Shown: in pieces, positions 22,687-30,644 of the stretch
How positions within the stretch are numbered: the first letter of the stretch is position 1
Layout: every line of letters starts with the position of its first letter
Assembly: GCA_017452945.1 (NCBI GenBank)
Contig: JAFTLD010000074.1
Coordinates: forward strand, 1 to 32,364
DNA: 32,364 nucleotides
Direction of reading: 5' to 3'
DNA from: Clostridia bacterium
Lineage (GTDB): Bacteria; Bacillota_A; Clostridia; Oscillospirales; CAG-272
The notes under the pieces: model-generated
Seen by the model: only the letters and a program-made list of their open reading frames with translations
What the model was told of the DNA's origin: nothing
The model's database searches: none
Made by a program: the position numbers and the translations under genes

Positions 22687-24654
22687 TTAATCGTTGACGT
22701 ACACGACAAGCGGTGTCAGCCGTTCTCTGTATTCTGCCGACATTTCCATAGCTCCCCATTCCTCGGGTGTGCCTTGGAAATACACAACGCTCAACTGCTC
22801 ACAGCCATCAAAGGCCTTGTTGCCTATACAGGTAACGGACGCGGGCAGCGTGACGGATGCAAGCTTTTGGCAAGAGTAAAAGGAATATTCCGGCACGGTT
22901 TCTATTCCCTGCGGAAAAACAAGATCTTCTACGTAGGAATATGCAAAAACGTTCTCGCCCAGACTTTGCAGCGCAGCAGGCAGCACCACGTCAAAGCTCC
23001 ATACATTTGTGCCACACAACTCAAAGGCATAATCACCGATTGCGGTCACAGTATCGGGCAACCTTAAGTAGCTCAGATTCTGGCAAGAGGAAAACGCGCG
23101 CGCCCCGACAGAGATGATCCCATCATGCATCTGCACGTCCGTAAGATTGACGCAATTATGAAACATCTCCGCAGGAATGTCACTCATCCCCTTGGAAAGC
23201 GCGGCGCTCTTCAGAAGCACACATCCCGAAAACGCCTCTTCTCCTACAGAAACCACGCTGTCCGGCAAGGTGATCTCACCCAGCCACGAGTTCTTGAACG
23301 CTCCCGTACCGATGCTTTGCAGGCTGCCCGGCAGCTCAATCTGCAAAAGATCCGTGGTATAGAAAAACGCGTAATCACCGATGCTGACAAGCCCTTTTCC
23401 GAATTTTGCCTGCTCAAGATTGTAGCAGTCGGAATATGCGCGTGCGCGAATCTCGGTCACCGTATCGGGATGGAAGACTGCCGTGATCGTTTGATTATCC
23501 AGAAACGCCTGCTCACCGATCGCTACTACGGGGTATCCTTGGTACGTCGGTGGGATATACAGTTCGGAATCGGTGCAAGTACCGATTCCCGATACGACGT
23601 ATACCGTTTGGCCGTCTTGTATCTCTTGACTGTATTCCAACCCCTCGGACCAGCCACCCTCGGGCGGCTCATTTGTGTTGTCAGGTTCGGTTTCGCTAAC
23701 ACCATCGTTCGTGTCATCGGGGATGATCACGGTAAAGATCACAAGATTGCTTTCATCTCGGTTGGCAGCCTTAACGCAGATATACACTTTATGCTCACCC
23801 GGTGCAAGATCCGCAATAGGAATCAGCACCTCCATTCTGGAGCAGGATTTTCCTCCCATATAGGAGGAAACGGTCTTGACCATATCCTCCGGCTCCTTGG
23901 AAAAGGATCTGTCATAAACAGGCTCTCCCTGATCGATCCTATAGCCGTACGTGCCGGGTGTGGACAGCGTAAAGGCCAGCCAACCGCGGAATTTAAGGTG
24001 AGTGACCTCGCTATCGGTCACCTCGACCTTTTTGCGCCATTGCTCGTAATTTGCGGAAAACACCTCGATCTCGCGCTCCCCCGCAACCATGCTCAGGCTA
24101 TCGTACGAGCTGTGCACAAAGATGGCCTGATCCTCGGGCGTCTGATAGGTAGTTTCCTCCTCTTTTTCGGTCGTGGGAGGCTCGGTTTTGGCTTCGGACT
24201 CGGTGGTCTGCTCGGGATCTCTTTCTCCACCGCCCATGGAGTCATCCTCAGGCTCTCTTGTATCCTCTTGTTGCTCTGCAGTGTTCTCCTTATCGGAATC
24301 ATGGCTCTCTCCCCACGACTGCCGCATAGCAGCAATTACGCTGCCAAGGGCTTGCCTGATATCATCGTTCAACAGCGTGGATACTGCATTTTCATCCTCT
24401 GTGAGTATGATTTGGGCGAAATGCAGCACCGTCCCGTCAAATTCCGGATAATTCTGCTCCACACGCTTCACAGCTGCTGCCGTGCTTGCAATGCCCATTG
24501 CCAAAATACTGACACTCAAAACCAAAGATAGGACAGCCGCGATCAGAAAAGCGCGGAAGATCGGCTTTTTGCGCATTGGCACGGGGGCCTCTGCGCGCTC
24601 GATAAGATCAAAATCGATCTCGCTCATCATATCAAACAACAACTCGTTTGTCAT
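22687..24654 (-). CDS. Membrane protein with extracytoplasmic BspA-type leucine-rich repeats, putative sigma-factor regulator
   Basis: This 655-residue protein has a short cytoplasmic N-terminus (about 1-30) and one membrane segment (about 31-55). It continues with an acidic low-complexity linker (about 115-175), a beta-rich middle domain (about 180-310) and an LRR_5/BspA-like domain (about 355-640). That domain repeats the pattern I-x2-YAF-x2-C-x2-L-x3-LP, for example VTAIGDYAFELC and ITLPDSVVSVGEEAFSGC. Its ATG overlaps the stop of the upstream sigma-factor gene (ATGA), so the two are translationally coupled. Genes coupled this way to ECF sigma factors often encode membrane anti-sigma factors. 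The short N-terminus shows no obvious zinc-binding anti-sigma motif, so the role is inferred. LRR_5 repeats often mediate surface binding. Confidence 0.8.
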   Translation of the reverse strand: MTNELLFDMMSEIDFDLIERAEAPVPMRKKPIFRAFLIAAVLSLVLSVSILAMGIASTAAAVKRVEQNYPEFDGTVLHFAQIILTEDENAVSTLLNDDIRQALGSVIAAMRQSWGESHDSDKENTAEQQEDTREPEDDSMGGGERDPEQTTESEAKTEPPTTEKEEETTYQTPEDQAIFVHSSYDSLSMVAGEREIEVFSANYEQWRKKVEVTDSEVTHLKFRGWLAFTLSTPGTYGYRIDQGEPVYDRSFSKEPEDMVKTVSSYMGGKSCSRMEVLIPIADLAPGEHKVYICVKAANRDESNLVIFTVIIPDDTNDGVSETEPDNTNEPPEGGWSEGLEYSQEIQDGQTVYVVSGIGTCTDSELYIPPTYQGYPVVAIGEQAFLDNQTITAVFHPDTVTEIRARAYSDCYNLEQAKFGKGLVSIGDYAFFYTTDLLQIELPGSLQSIGTGAFKNSWLGEITLPDSVVSVGEEAFSGCVLLKSAALSKGMSDIPAEMFHNCVNLTDVQMHDGIISVGARAFSSCQNLSYLRLPDTVTAIGDYAFELCGTNVWSFDVVLPAALQSLGENVFAYSYVEDLVFPQGIETVPEYSFYSCQKLASVTLPASVTCIGNKAFDGCEQLSVVYFQGTPEEWGAMEMSAEYRERLTPLVVYVND

Positions 24655-25211
24655 AACGCAAAGCCCTCACTTTCCAAAAAGGTTTTGAGCATTTGCCTTG
24701 TTCTCGAAAGGATCTTGAACACGTTGGCCTTGCTGATGCCATACCGCTTTGCAATGCTTTCCACGCTGTCCACGTGATAATAGCGGCGAATAAATATATT
24801 GCACTCACGTTCGGGCAAGGTGCGAAGAAAGCGGTTGAACGCCTCAGCGAATTCCTGCTTATCCATATACTGCTGCACGCTTTGCTCGGGAGAAGCAACG
24901 TCGGTCAGCTCGTCCAATGCCAGCACCACTTCTCCCCCACCGCGCTTATCGCGTTTTTTTGCCTTGTAACGGTTAATGGAGAGATTACGCGTGATGCGCC
25001 CGACGTAGGTTTTGAGTACGTTTGGACAAGCGGGCGGAATGGAATTCCAGGTCTGCAGCCAGGTATCGTTCACGCATTCCTCACTATCCTGCATATTCTG
25101 CAAAATATTTTGCGCAATACTCAGGCAATAGCTGCCGTATTTTTCCGCGGTTTTGGCAATCGCACGCTCGTCGCGCGCCTGATACAGTTCGATAATCTGA
25201 TAGTCCTGCAC
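24651..25211 (-). CDS. ECF-type RNA polymerase sigma factor (second of a tandem pair)
   Basis: This sigma-70-family protein is 186 residues if translation starts at GTG 25211, which has AAGGGAG seven bases upstream. A TTG at 25229 overlapping the previous stop codon is the alternative. Region 2 is visible as DERAIAKTAEKYGSYCLSIAQNIL, then DSEECVNDTWLQTWNSIPP and LKTYVGRITRNLSINRYKAKKR. Region 4 is visible as LPERECNIFIRRYYHVDSVESIAKRYGISKANVFKILSRTRQML, with a helix-turn-helix. It would direct RNA polymerase to a special set of promoters. Its stop overlaps the start of the LRR membrane protein by ATGA, and it starts just after another sigma-factor gene, forming an operon. Confidence 0.88.
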   Translation of the reverse strand: MQDYQIIELYQARDERAIAKTAEKYGSYCLSIAQNILQNMQDSEECVNDTWLQTWNSIPPACPNVLKTYVGRITRNLSINRYKAKKRDKRGGGEVVLALDELTDVASPEQSVQQYMDKQEFAEAFNRFLRTLPERECNIFIRRYYHVDSVESIAKRYGISKANVFKILSRTRQMLKTFLESEGFAL

Positions 25212-25225
25212 TCTGTCACTCCCTT

Positions 25226-25789
25226 TCAATTGAAATTATGCCGCTCCAACAAAGCCCTCAGCATTTTCTTGGCTCTGAAAATACGGCTGTTGACCTTGCC
25301 TCTGTCAAGCCCCAGCATTTCGGCAATCTGCGTATTGGTCATGTGCTCGTAATATTTGAGCAAAATGACCTCTCTGTATATCCCATCCAGCGCGTCAACC
25401 GCACGTCTGAGCATGGCAGCATCCTGTTCTTTTTCGATCTGCAGGGCCAGGTCGTATTCGTCGGGCAACGCCAAAGAATCGGGATGTCCTTCTCCCGAGA
25501 TCAGCAAATTCTGTCTTTTCTTTCTGCGATAATGATTGATGGCCACGTTGCGCGTATACGTATAGATCAGCGCAGCGGTCGCATCGCTGTCGGGCGAGAC
25601 AAACACCTCTGCGTTACAGCAAACGCGATAAAACGCCTCTTGTACCGCGTCCTCCGCATCTTGCGTGTTGCGCAGAATGTCGTATGCTTTTTTATACATT
25701 TGGTCGTAATAGATCTCGTATAGCGACGCAAGCATCCCGCGCTGCTCCGCGCTCAGATCGGGCAAGCCCGTTTGTTTTTTGTCCTGCAT
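25226..25789 (-). CDS. ECF-type RNA polymerase sigma factor (first of a tandem pair)
   Basis: This 187-residue protein has region 2 as LYEIYYDQMYKKAYDILRNTQDAEDAVQEAFYRV and YTYTRNVAINHYRRKKRQ. Region 4 follows as DALDGIYREVILLKYYEHMTNTQIAEMLGLDRGKVNSRIFRAKKMLRALL, a typical sigma-70 region 4 helix-turn-helix. The ATG at 25789 has AAGGGAG upstream. The downstream gene encodes a different ECF sigma factor beginning within a few bases. The two share the general fold but differ clearly in sequence, so they are not a recent duplication. The upstream side is AT-rich and contains the hairpin-rich region at 25951-26190. No clear promoter is recognised. Confidence 0.9.
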   Translation of the reverse strand: MQDKKQTGLPDLSAEQRGMLASLYEIYYDQMYKKAYDILRNTQDAEDAVQEAFYRVCCNAEVFVSPDSDATAALIYTYTRNVAINHYRRKKRQNLLISGEGHPDSLALPDEYDLALQIEKEQDAAMLRRAVDALDGIYREVILLKYYEHMTNTQIAEMLGLDRGKVNSRIFRAKKMLRALLERHNFN

Positions 25790-25950
25790 GATTTCTCCCT
25801 TGAAAAAGTCATTCTACTTAACATCACAACTATTTCTCGGATTTTTGACAGATTTTTTGAGTTTTTTCAAAAAAATCAGCATAACACGATACGTATAACA
25901 AACGAATGCGGGATTTATTTGCGAAGTTCTCTCTTTTCTGCTTTCTATGA

Positions 25951-26133
25951 GTGGTATTCTTTGCTCTCGCAAAGAGTGATATTTTTGCTGCGCAATTTTT
26001 CGCTATGCAAAAGTGATATTGAAGCCTTGCGGCTTCAGTGATATTCTTTTCGCCCGATAACTCGCACAGCGAATACCACTTGGACGAAGTTCAAATATCA
26101 CTGCGTAAGCAAGAATTTCGCCTTTGGCGAAAT
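25951..26133. repeat. Second GTGATATT mini-hairpin array, in mixed orientation
   Basis: This region between dnaE and the sigma-factor genes has no gene. The linker GTGATATT, or a one-base variant, occurs at 25951, 25976, 26013 and 26038, and in inverted form as AATACCAC (26072) and AATATCAC (26094). Between linkers lie short hairpins such as CTTTGC-TCTC-GCAAAG, GAAGCC-TTGC-GGCTTC and ATTTCGCC-TTT-GGCGAAAT. Because direct and inverted linkers face each other, the whole stretch could fold into one large branched structure. It is the same repeat family as 19061-19181, but more degenerate. Confidence 0.75.
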
Positions 26134-26158
26134 ATACTCGCACGCATGCGAATAGAAC

Positions 26159-26190
26159 TGGCGTGATACTCCGCTAAGAGTATCACGCCA
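26159..26190 (-). terminator. Hairpin downstream of dnaE
   Basis: A perfect 13-base inverted repeat (TGGCGTGATACTC with GAGTATCACGCCA, 6-base loop) lies about 20 bases past the dnaE stop codon. It contains GTGATA and TATCAC, so it may be another member of the neighbouring repeat family. A T run is weak on the minus strand. Confidence 0.55.
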
Positions 26191-26209
26191 ATGCACCCAC
26201 CTTTGTTTT

Positions 26210-29200
26210 TTATTGATAGATCACGTTTTCCTTACCCAAAAGGTCGATCATCTGCTGCATGACAAAGGGAGAGAGCGCGATACCCTTTTGGTGCGGAATA
26301 TACGCCTTGGTTGCGCTGTTATAAAACACCAACGGCACGGTAAGTCCCTCGTCAAAGATCTCGGCTAAGTTAAGCGCCTTGCGGTAGAGCGTGCATTCGG
26401 TATCCGGCACGCGCAGATACAGCTTTTTGATTTTTGGGGGACGTTTCGGGCCGTCGGGGACGCCGGTCCCTACGGGGGTGCGTCGCGAGCCGTCGGGGAC
26501 ACCGGTCCCTACGGGCTTGGGAGAATAATGCTCGTCGTCCACCAGCTCGGCAGCAATGCCGACCAGAACCTTAGGTGCTTCCTCCTCACGGATCGAAATA
26601 TTGCCCTGGATATACACGGCGCTGTCCACGCGGACAAGGTGGCCAAGGTTTTCGTAGGTCTTGGCAAACATGATGCACTCGATCTCGCCCGTGCGATCCT
26701 CTACGGTAAAGAAGGCCATGCGTCGGTCGTCCTTGGTGGTCTTGACTGTAATAGAGGTGATCATGCCCGCAATACGGACTTGCGCACGGTCCGGCAAAAG
26801 CGATCCGGTTTCATCAGCCAATTCCGCAATGTCCACAGTATTCAGATCGGCTATGCACTTATCGTATCCGTCCAGCAAATGCCCCGAAAAATACATGCCG
26901 GATGCATCCTTTTCCAACATCAGCTTTTCTCTTTTGGAGTATTCGGGAATATTCGGATACGCAAAAGATGTCTTGGCTTTGACCTCGGGTACCATGCTGA
27001 ACATATCCAGCTGCCCTGCTACGTTGTCGCGGTTTTTCTGAGAGACCGTATCGATGATCTGCTCGTATGCAGACAGCAGCTTTGAACGATATATTCCGAG
27101 TGAATCAAACGCCCCGGCCTTGATCAAGGCCTCGATCATGCGCTTGTTCATGTCTTTTCCCGACATTCTTTCCACAAAATCCTCAAACGAGGTGAAATCA
27201 TGCCCCTCCCGTTCGCGGCAAAGCGACTCCACAAACTGACCGCCCACGTTTTTGAGCGCAAGCAAACCAAAGCGGATGGTATTATCCTTGCCGTAAAAAT
27301 CAGAACGGCTGCGATTGATATCGGGGGGCAGCACCGAGATGCCGCGCTTATTGCACTCACCGATATATTCCGCAATTTTTGTCTGGTTTCCGAGTACGCT
27401 GGTCAAGAGTGCCGAGAAGTATTCGCAGGGATAATGCGTTTTGAGATATGCCGTGCGCCAGGAGAGAACTGCATAGGCTGCTGCGTGAGATTTATTGAAG
27501 GCATAATTTGCAAAATTGGCCAAGTCGTCAAACAGCTTTGTAGCCGTTGCCGCATCCACACCGCGCAGAGCGGCTCCTGCAATAAAATCCGCACGCTCGG
27601 CCTCCAGCACGTCGGCTTTTTTCTTGGACATGGCACGGCGTACGATGTCCGCATGTCCAAAGCTATATCCTGCTACCTCACGGAAGATGCGCATGACCTG
27701 CTCCTGATATACGGCACAGCCGTACGTTTCCTTGAGAATGGGTTCAAGCAGCGGTGTATCATATTGGATCTTTGACGGATCGTGACGGCATTCAATATAG
27801 CGCGGGATCGAATCCATGGGTCCCGGTCGGTAAAGCGCAATCACCGCGATCACATCCTCGAAGCAGGACGGGCGCAGCTGCGTCAGCACCTGACGGATTC
27901 CGCTCGATTCCAACTGAAACACGCCCGAGGTGTTCCCTTTTGCAATCAGCGAGAAGGTTTCCGGATCGTCATACGGAATGCATTCAATATCGAAATTCGG
28001 GTCTGTTTCGCGGATCTGCGTTTGCGCATCGTTGATGATCGTCAGATATCGCAGTCCCAAAAAGTCAAACTTCAAAAGTCCCAGATTCGCAATGGTGTCC
28101 ATATCAAACTGCGTGACCACCGTGCCGTTGCTGTGAGAAAGCGGAACGTAACGGCTCACAGGCTGATCCGTGATCACAATGCCTGCCGCATGCACCGAAA
28201 CGTTTCGCGGCATGCCCTCCAGCGCCATGGCTGTATCGATCAGCTCTCGGTTCTTTTCCGAGGCATTGTACAATTGCTTGAGCTCGGGCAGCTTGAGTGC
28301 CTGCTCCAGCGTAATGCCCAGCTCCGAGGGAACGGCTTTGGCAACCACGTCCACGTCGGCATAAGGCATCCCCATCGCTCTGCCGCAATCGCGAATGGCC
28401 GCACGTGCGGCAAGCGTACCGAAGGTGATGATCTGCGACACGTGCTCACGGCCATATCGCTCAGCTACGTAGGCAATGACCTCATCGCGACGGTTGTAGC
28501 AAAAGTCAATATCAATATCGGGCATGCTGACGCGCTCCGGGTTGAGAAAACGCTCAAAAAGCAGGTCATAGCGGATCGAATCCACGTCGGTAATGCCCAG
28601 CGCAAACGCCACCAATGAGCCGGCTCCCGAGCCTCTGCCGGGGCCTACGGGTATACCGCGGCTCTTGGCAAAGTTAACGTAATCCTGCACGATCAAAAAG
28701 TAATCGGCATATCCCATCTGCTCGATGACCGACAGCTCGTATGTGATGCGATCGCGATAGGTCTGTTCGCTTTGCGCGTCAAAGGTGATCTGCCCTTTAG
28801 ACACGCGCTGCGCAAAGCCCTTCTCGGCAAGCTCATACAAATAGGAAACCGAGTCCTTGCCGTCCGGACAAGGAAATTTGGGCAGATACAGCGTGTTAAA
28901 ATCGAATTCAACCGAGCAGCGGTCAGCAATTTTTACTGTATTTTCCAATGCGCCCTCGTACCCGCCAAACAGCATGCGCATCTCGCCCGTGTCCTTGTAA
29001 TAAAACTCGTCGGTTTCAAACCCGATGGGACGGCCGTCCTCAATGGAAGAGTTGGTCTGAATACACATCAGAATCGCCTGAGTGGAGGCATCGCGGCGAC
29101 GCAGATAATGGCAGTCATTCGTAGCGACTACGCCAAGTCCGCATTCCTGTGCCAGGCGGTAAAGCTGCGGCAAAATCTGCTTTTGCTCCACCATGCCGTG

Positions 29201-29737
29201 GTTTTGCAGCTCGATAAAGAAATTGTCCTTTCCAAAAAGCGCAGCGTATTCCTCGGCCGTTTGCTTGGCGGCGGCCCAGTCCCCTGCCGAGAGCTTACGC
29301 GGAATTTTTCCCGCAAGGCATGCGGAAAGCGCGATCAGCCCTTTGTGATGCGTGCGCAAAAGCTCGGCATCCACGCGCGGTTTTCCGTAAAAGCCCTCGG
29401 TAAAGCCCTTGGAAACCAATGAGATCAGATTCTCATAGCCCTTTTGATTTTCACACAAAAGCACAAGATGATCCGCGCCTGCCTCTGCGCTTTTGAATTT
29501 TTCAAAGCGAGAGCCTGCAGCTACGTAGACCTCGCATCCGATAATGGGCTTGATGCCTGCCTTCTTGCAGGCTTTATAAAACTCGACCACACCGTACATG
29601 GCACCGTGATCGGTGATGGCAACTGCATGATGGCCGCACTCGGCTGCTCTTTCGGGGATATCCTTGATACGGCAGGCACCGTCCAGCAGACTGTATTCGC
29701 TGTGCAGGTGCAGATGCACGAATTCATTTTGTGCCAT
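26210..29737 (-). CDS. dnaE: DNA polymerase III subunit alpha (DnaE)
   Basis: This 1175-residue replicative polymerase starts at ATG 29737 behind AGAAAGGAGGTG. The N-terminal PHP domain is visible (HLHLHSEYSLLDG at 8-20, then TDHGAMYG). The palm follows with GPGRGSGAGS and the catalytic aspartates in PDIDIDF near residue 405. Helix-hairpin-helix and beta-binding regions come next, and an OB fold begins near RIAGMITSITV. Past the OB fold, at about residues 1072-1098, two copies of PVGTGVPDG are encoded by a GC-rich palindromic repeat that does not belong to the family. The last ~65 residues then look normal (LYLRVPDTECTLYRKAL). Loss of function is unlikely because the frame is kept. It follows whiA after 19 bases. 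Confidence 0.97.
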   Translation of the reverse strand: MAQNEFVHLHLHSEYSLLDGACRIKDIPERAAECGHHAVAITDHGAMYGVVEFYKACKKAGIKPIIGCEVYVAAGSRFEKFKSAEAGADHLVLLCENQKGYENLISLVSKGFTEGFYGKPRVDAELLRTHHKGLIALSACLAGKIPRKLSAGDWAAAKQTAEEYAALFGKDNFFIELQNHGMVEQKQILPQLYRLAQECGLGVVATNDCHYLRRRDASTQAILMCIQTNSSIEDGRPIGFETDEFYYKDTGEMRMLFGGYEGALENTVKIADRCSVEFDFNTLYLPKFPCPDGKDSVSYLYELAEKGFAQRVSKGQITFDAQSEQTYRDRITYELSVIEQMGYADYFLIVQDYVNFAKSRGIPVGPGRGSGAGSLVAFALGITDVDSIRYDLLFERFLNPERVSMPDIDIDFCYNRRDEVIAYVAERYGREHVSQIITFGTLAARAAIRDCGRAMGMPYADVDVVAKAVPSELGITLEQALKLPELKQLYNASEKNRELIDTAMALEGMPRNVSVHAAGIVITDQPVSRYVPLSHSNGTVVTQFDMDTIANLGLLKFDFLGLRYLTIINDAQTQIRETDPNFDIECIPYDDPETFSLIAKGNTSGVFQLESSGIRQVLTQLRPSCFEDVIAVIALYRPGPMDSIPRYIECRHDPSKIQYDTPLLEPILKETYGCAVYQEQVMRIFREVAGYSFGHADIVRRAMSKKKADVLEAERADFIAGAALRGVDAATATKLFDDLANFANYAFNKSHAAAYAVLSWRTAYLKTHYPCEYFSALLTSVLGNQTKIAEYIGECNKRGISVLPPDINRSRSDFYGKDNTIRFGLLALKNVGGQFVESLCREREGHDFTSFEDFVERMSGKDMNKRMIEALIKAGAFDSLGIYRSKLLSAYEQIIDTVSQKNRDNVAGQLDMFSMVPEVKAKTSFAYPNIPEYSKREKLMLEKDASGMYFSGHLLDGYDKCIADLNTVDIAELADETGSLLPDRAQVRIAGMITSITVKTTKDDRRMAFFTVEDRTGEIECIMFAKTYENLGHLVRVDSAVYIQGNISIREEEAPKVLVGIAAELVDDEHYSPKPVGTGVPDGSRRTPVGTGVPDGPKRPPKIKKLYLRVPDTECTLYRKALNLAEIFDEGLTVPLVFYNSATKAYIPHQKGIALSPFVMQQMIDLLGKENVIYQ
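26450..26515. repeat. Two GC-rich palindromic repeat units inserted in frame in dnaE
   Basis: Two 27-base units (26450-26476 and 26489-26515) differ at a single base and start 39 bases apart, a whole number of codons. Each contains CCGTCGGGGAC and CCGGTCCCTACGGG, and on the coding strand each encodes PVGTGVPDG. The same motif occurs outside genes at 16826-16851. This is a dispersed palindrome lying within an essential coding sequence without breaking the frame. Confidence 0.8.
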
Positions 29738-29756
29738 ACGGCACCTCCTTTCTCTG

Positions 29757-30641
29757 TTAATCGGGCAGCTCCGCTGCCAAATCAATCAGCTTTTGCAAGC
29801 GGTGGTTCAGCCCCGATTTGGTGATCGGGGGGACGTGCAGCTCGGCAAGCTCGCCAAGAGAAACGCTTTGATGCCGCATACGCAGCATAGCGGTTTCTTG
29901 AAGCGCATCGGGCAGTTTTTTTAATTCTCCAAAGCGCTCCAGCTTTTCAATGGCCGCGCTTTGCTTACGAAAAGCTGACACGTACTTTTCAATATTTCTC
30001 GTGTCACAGTTGGTTACACGATTCTCGTAACCGCGAATCTCGCGTTCAATCTTTTTATTAAGCAGCTCAAAAACCATGGTGCTGCTGCCGATTATGGTCA
30101 GCACATCCTCCACGCCTTGGCTGTTTTTGATATATACCCCATAGGATTTTCCTCTCTGCACCGTTCCCATGGTGAGCCCATCCTCGGCAAGCATGGTCTG
30201 CAGACCGTGCGCACGTGCAGACGTGGGACACCTGATCTCCAAATGAGAGCCTGCAGCAGGATCGCTGATCGTTCCGCTTGCACAAAATGCACCGCGCAAA
30301 AACACCGATGCACATTGGGAGCACTTGTAAAATGCGGAAAAATCCGCGCAATCGGCAGTATCCCATGCATCCAGCATGGAGGCGCACTTGGGCGAATCAA
30401 AGCCAAGGGCAACACCGCTCGACCTGCCTTGCGTATATGGCACGGCAGTTGCTTCTCTGCCAAAATGACGCTTGATCTCGGCTAAGGCATGCTCGGCAAA
30501 GCTTGCGGGAAGCCTTACGCTGACCGTATTTTGTTGCTGCGAAGCCCCAATCAAAAGTCCGCACAAAAATGCCTTACGACAGCACATGGACTTGATCTGC
30601 AGCCCTGCCAGCTCCTCTTTTACCTGTTCGGCAAACGACAT
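29757..30641 (-). CDS. whiA: DNA-binding protein WhiA
   Basis: This 294-residue protein matches the WhiA family across its length. It opens with the conserved MSFAEQVKEEL, then CCRKAFLCGLLIGAS, of a LAGLIDADG-endonuclease-like fold lacking nuclease activity. It closes with a helix-turn-helix (LRMRHQSVSLGELAELHVPPITKSGLNHRLQKLIDLAAEL). WhiA is a conserved Gram-positive regulator linked to cell division, chromosome segregation and, in actinobacteria, sporulation. GAGGAG precedes the ATG and overlaps the end of murB, which stops 3 bases upstream, so translation is coupled. dnaE follows after 19 bases. The genes rapZ and yvcK that commonly accompany whiA in Bacillota are not in this cluster. Confidence 0.96.
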   Translation of the reverse strand: MSFAEQVKEELAGLQIKSMCCRKAFLCGLLIGASQQQNTVSVRLPASFAEHALAEIKRHFGREATAVPYTQGRSSGVALGFDSPKCASMLDAWDTADCADFSAFYKCSQCASVFLRGAFCASGTISDPAAGSHLEIRCPTSARAHGLQTMLAEDGLTMGTVQRGKSYGVYIKNSQGVEDVLTIIGSSTMVFELLNKKIEREIRGYENRVTNCDTRNIEKYVSAFRKQSAAIEKLERFGELKKLPDALQETAMLRMRHQSVSLGELAELHVPPITKSGLNHRLQKLIDLAAELPD

Positions 30642-30644
30642 ACG

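Noticed and set aside
23125..24531. 468-residue plus-strand open frame opposite the LRR protein
   Set aside because: Antisense shadow of a gene with clear LRR_5 repeats; Arg/His-rich composition is typical of such shadows.
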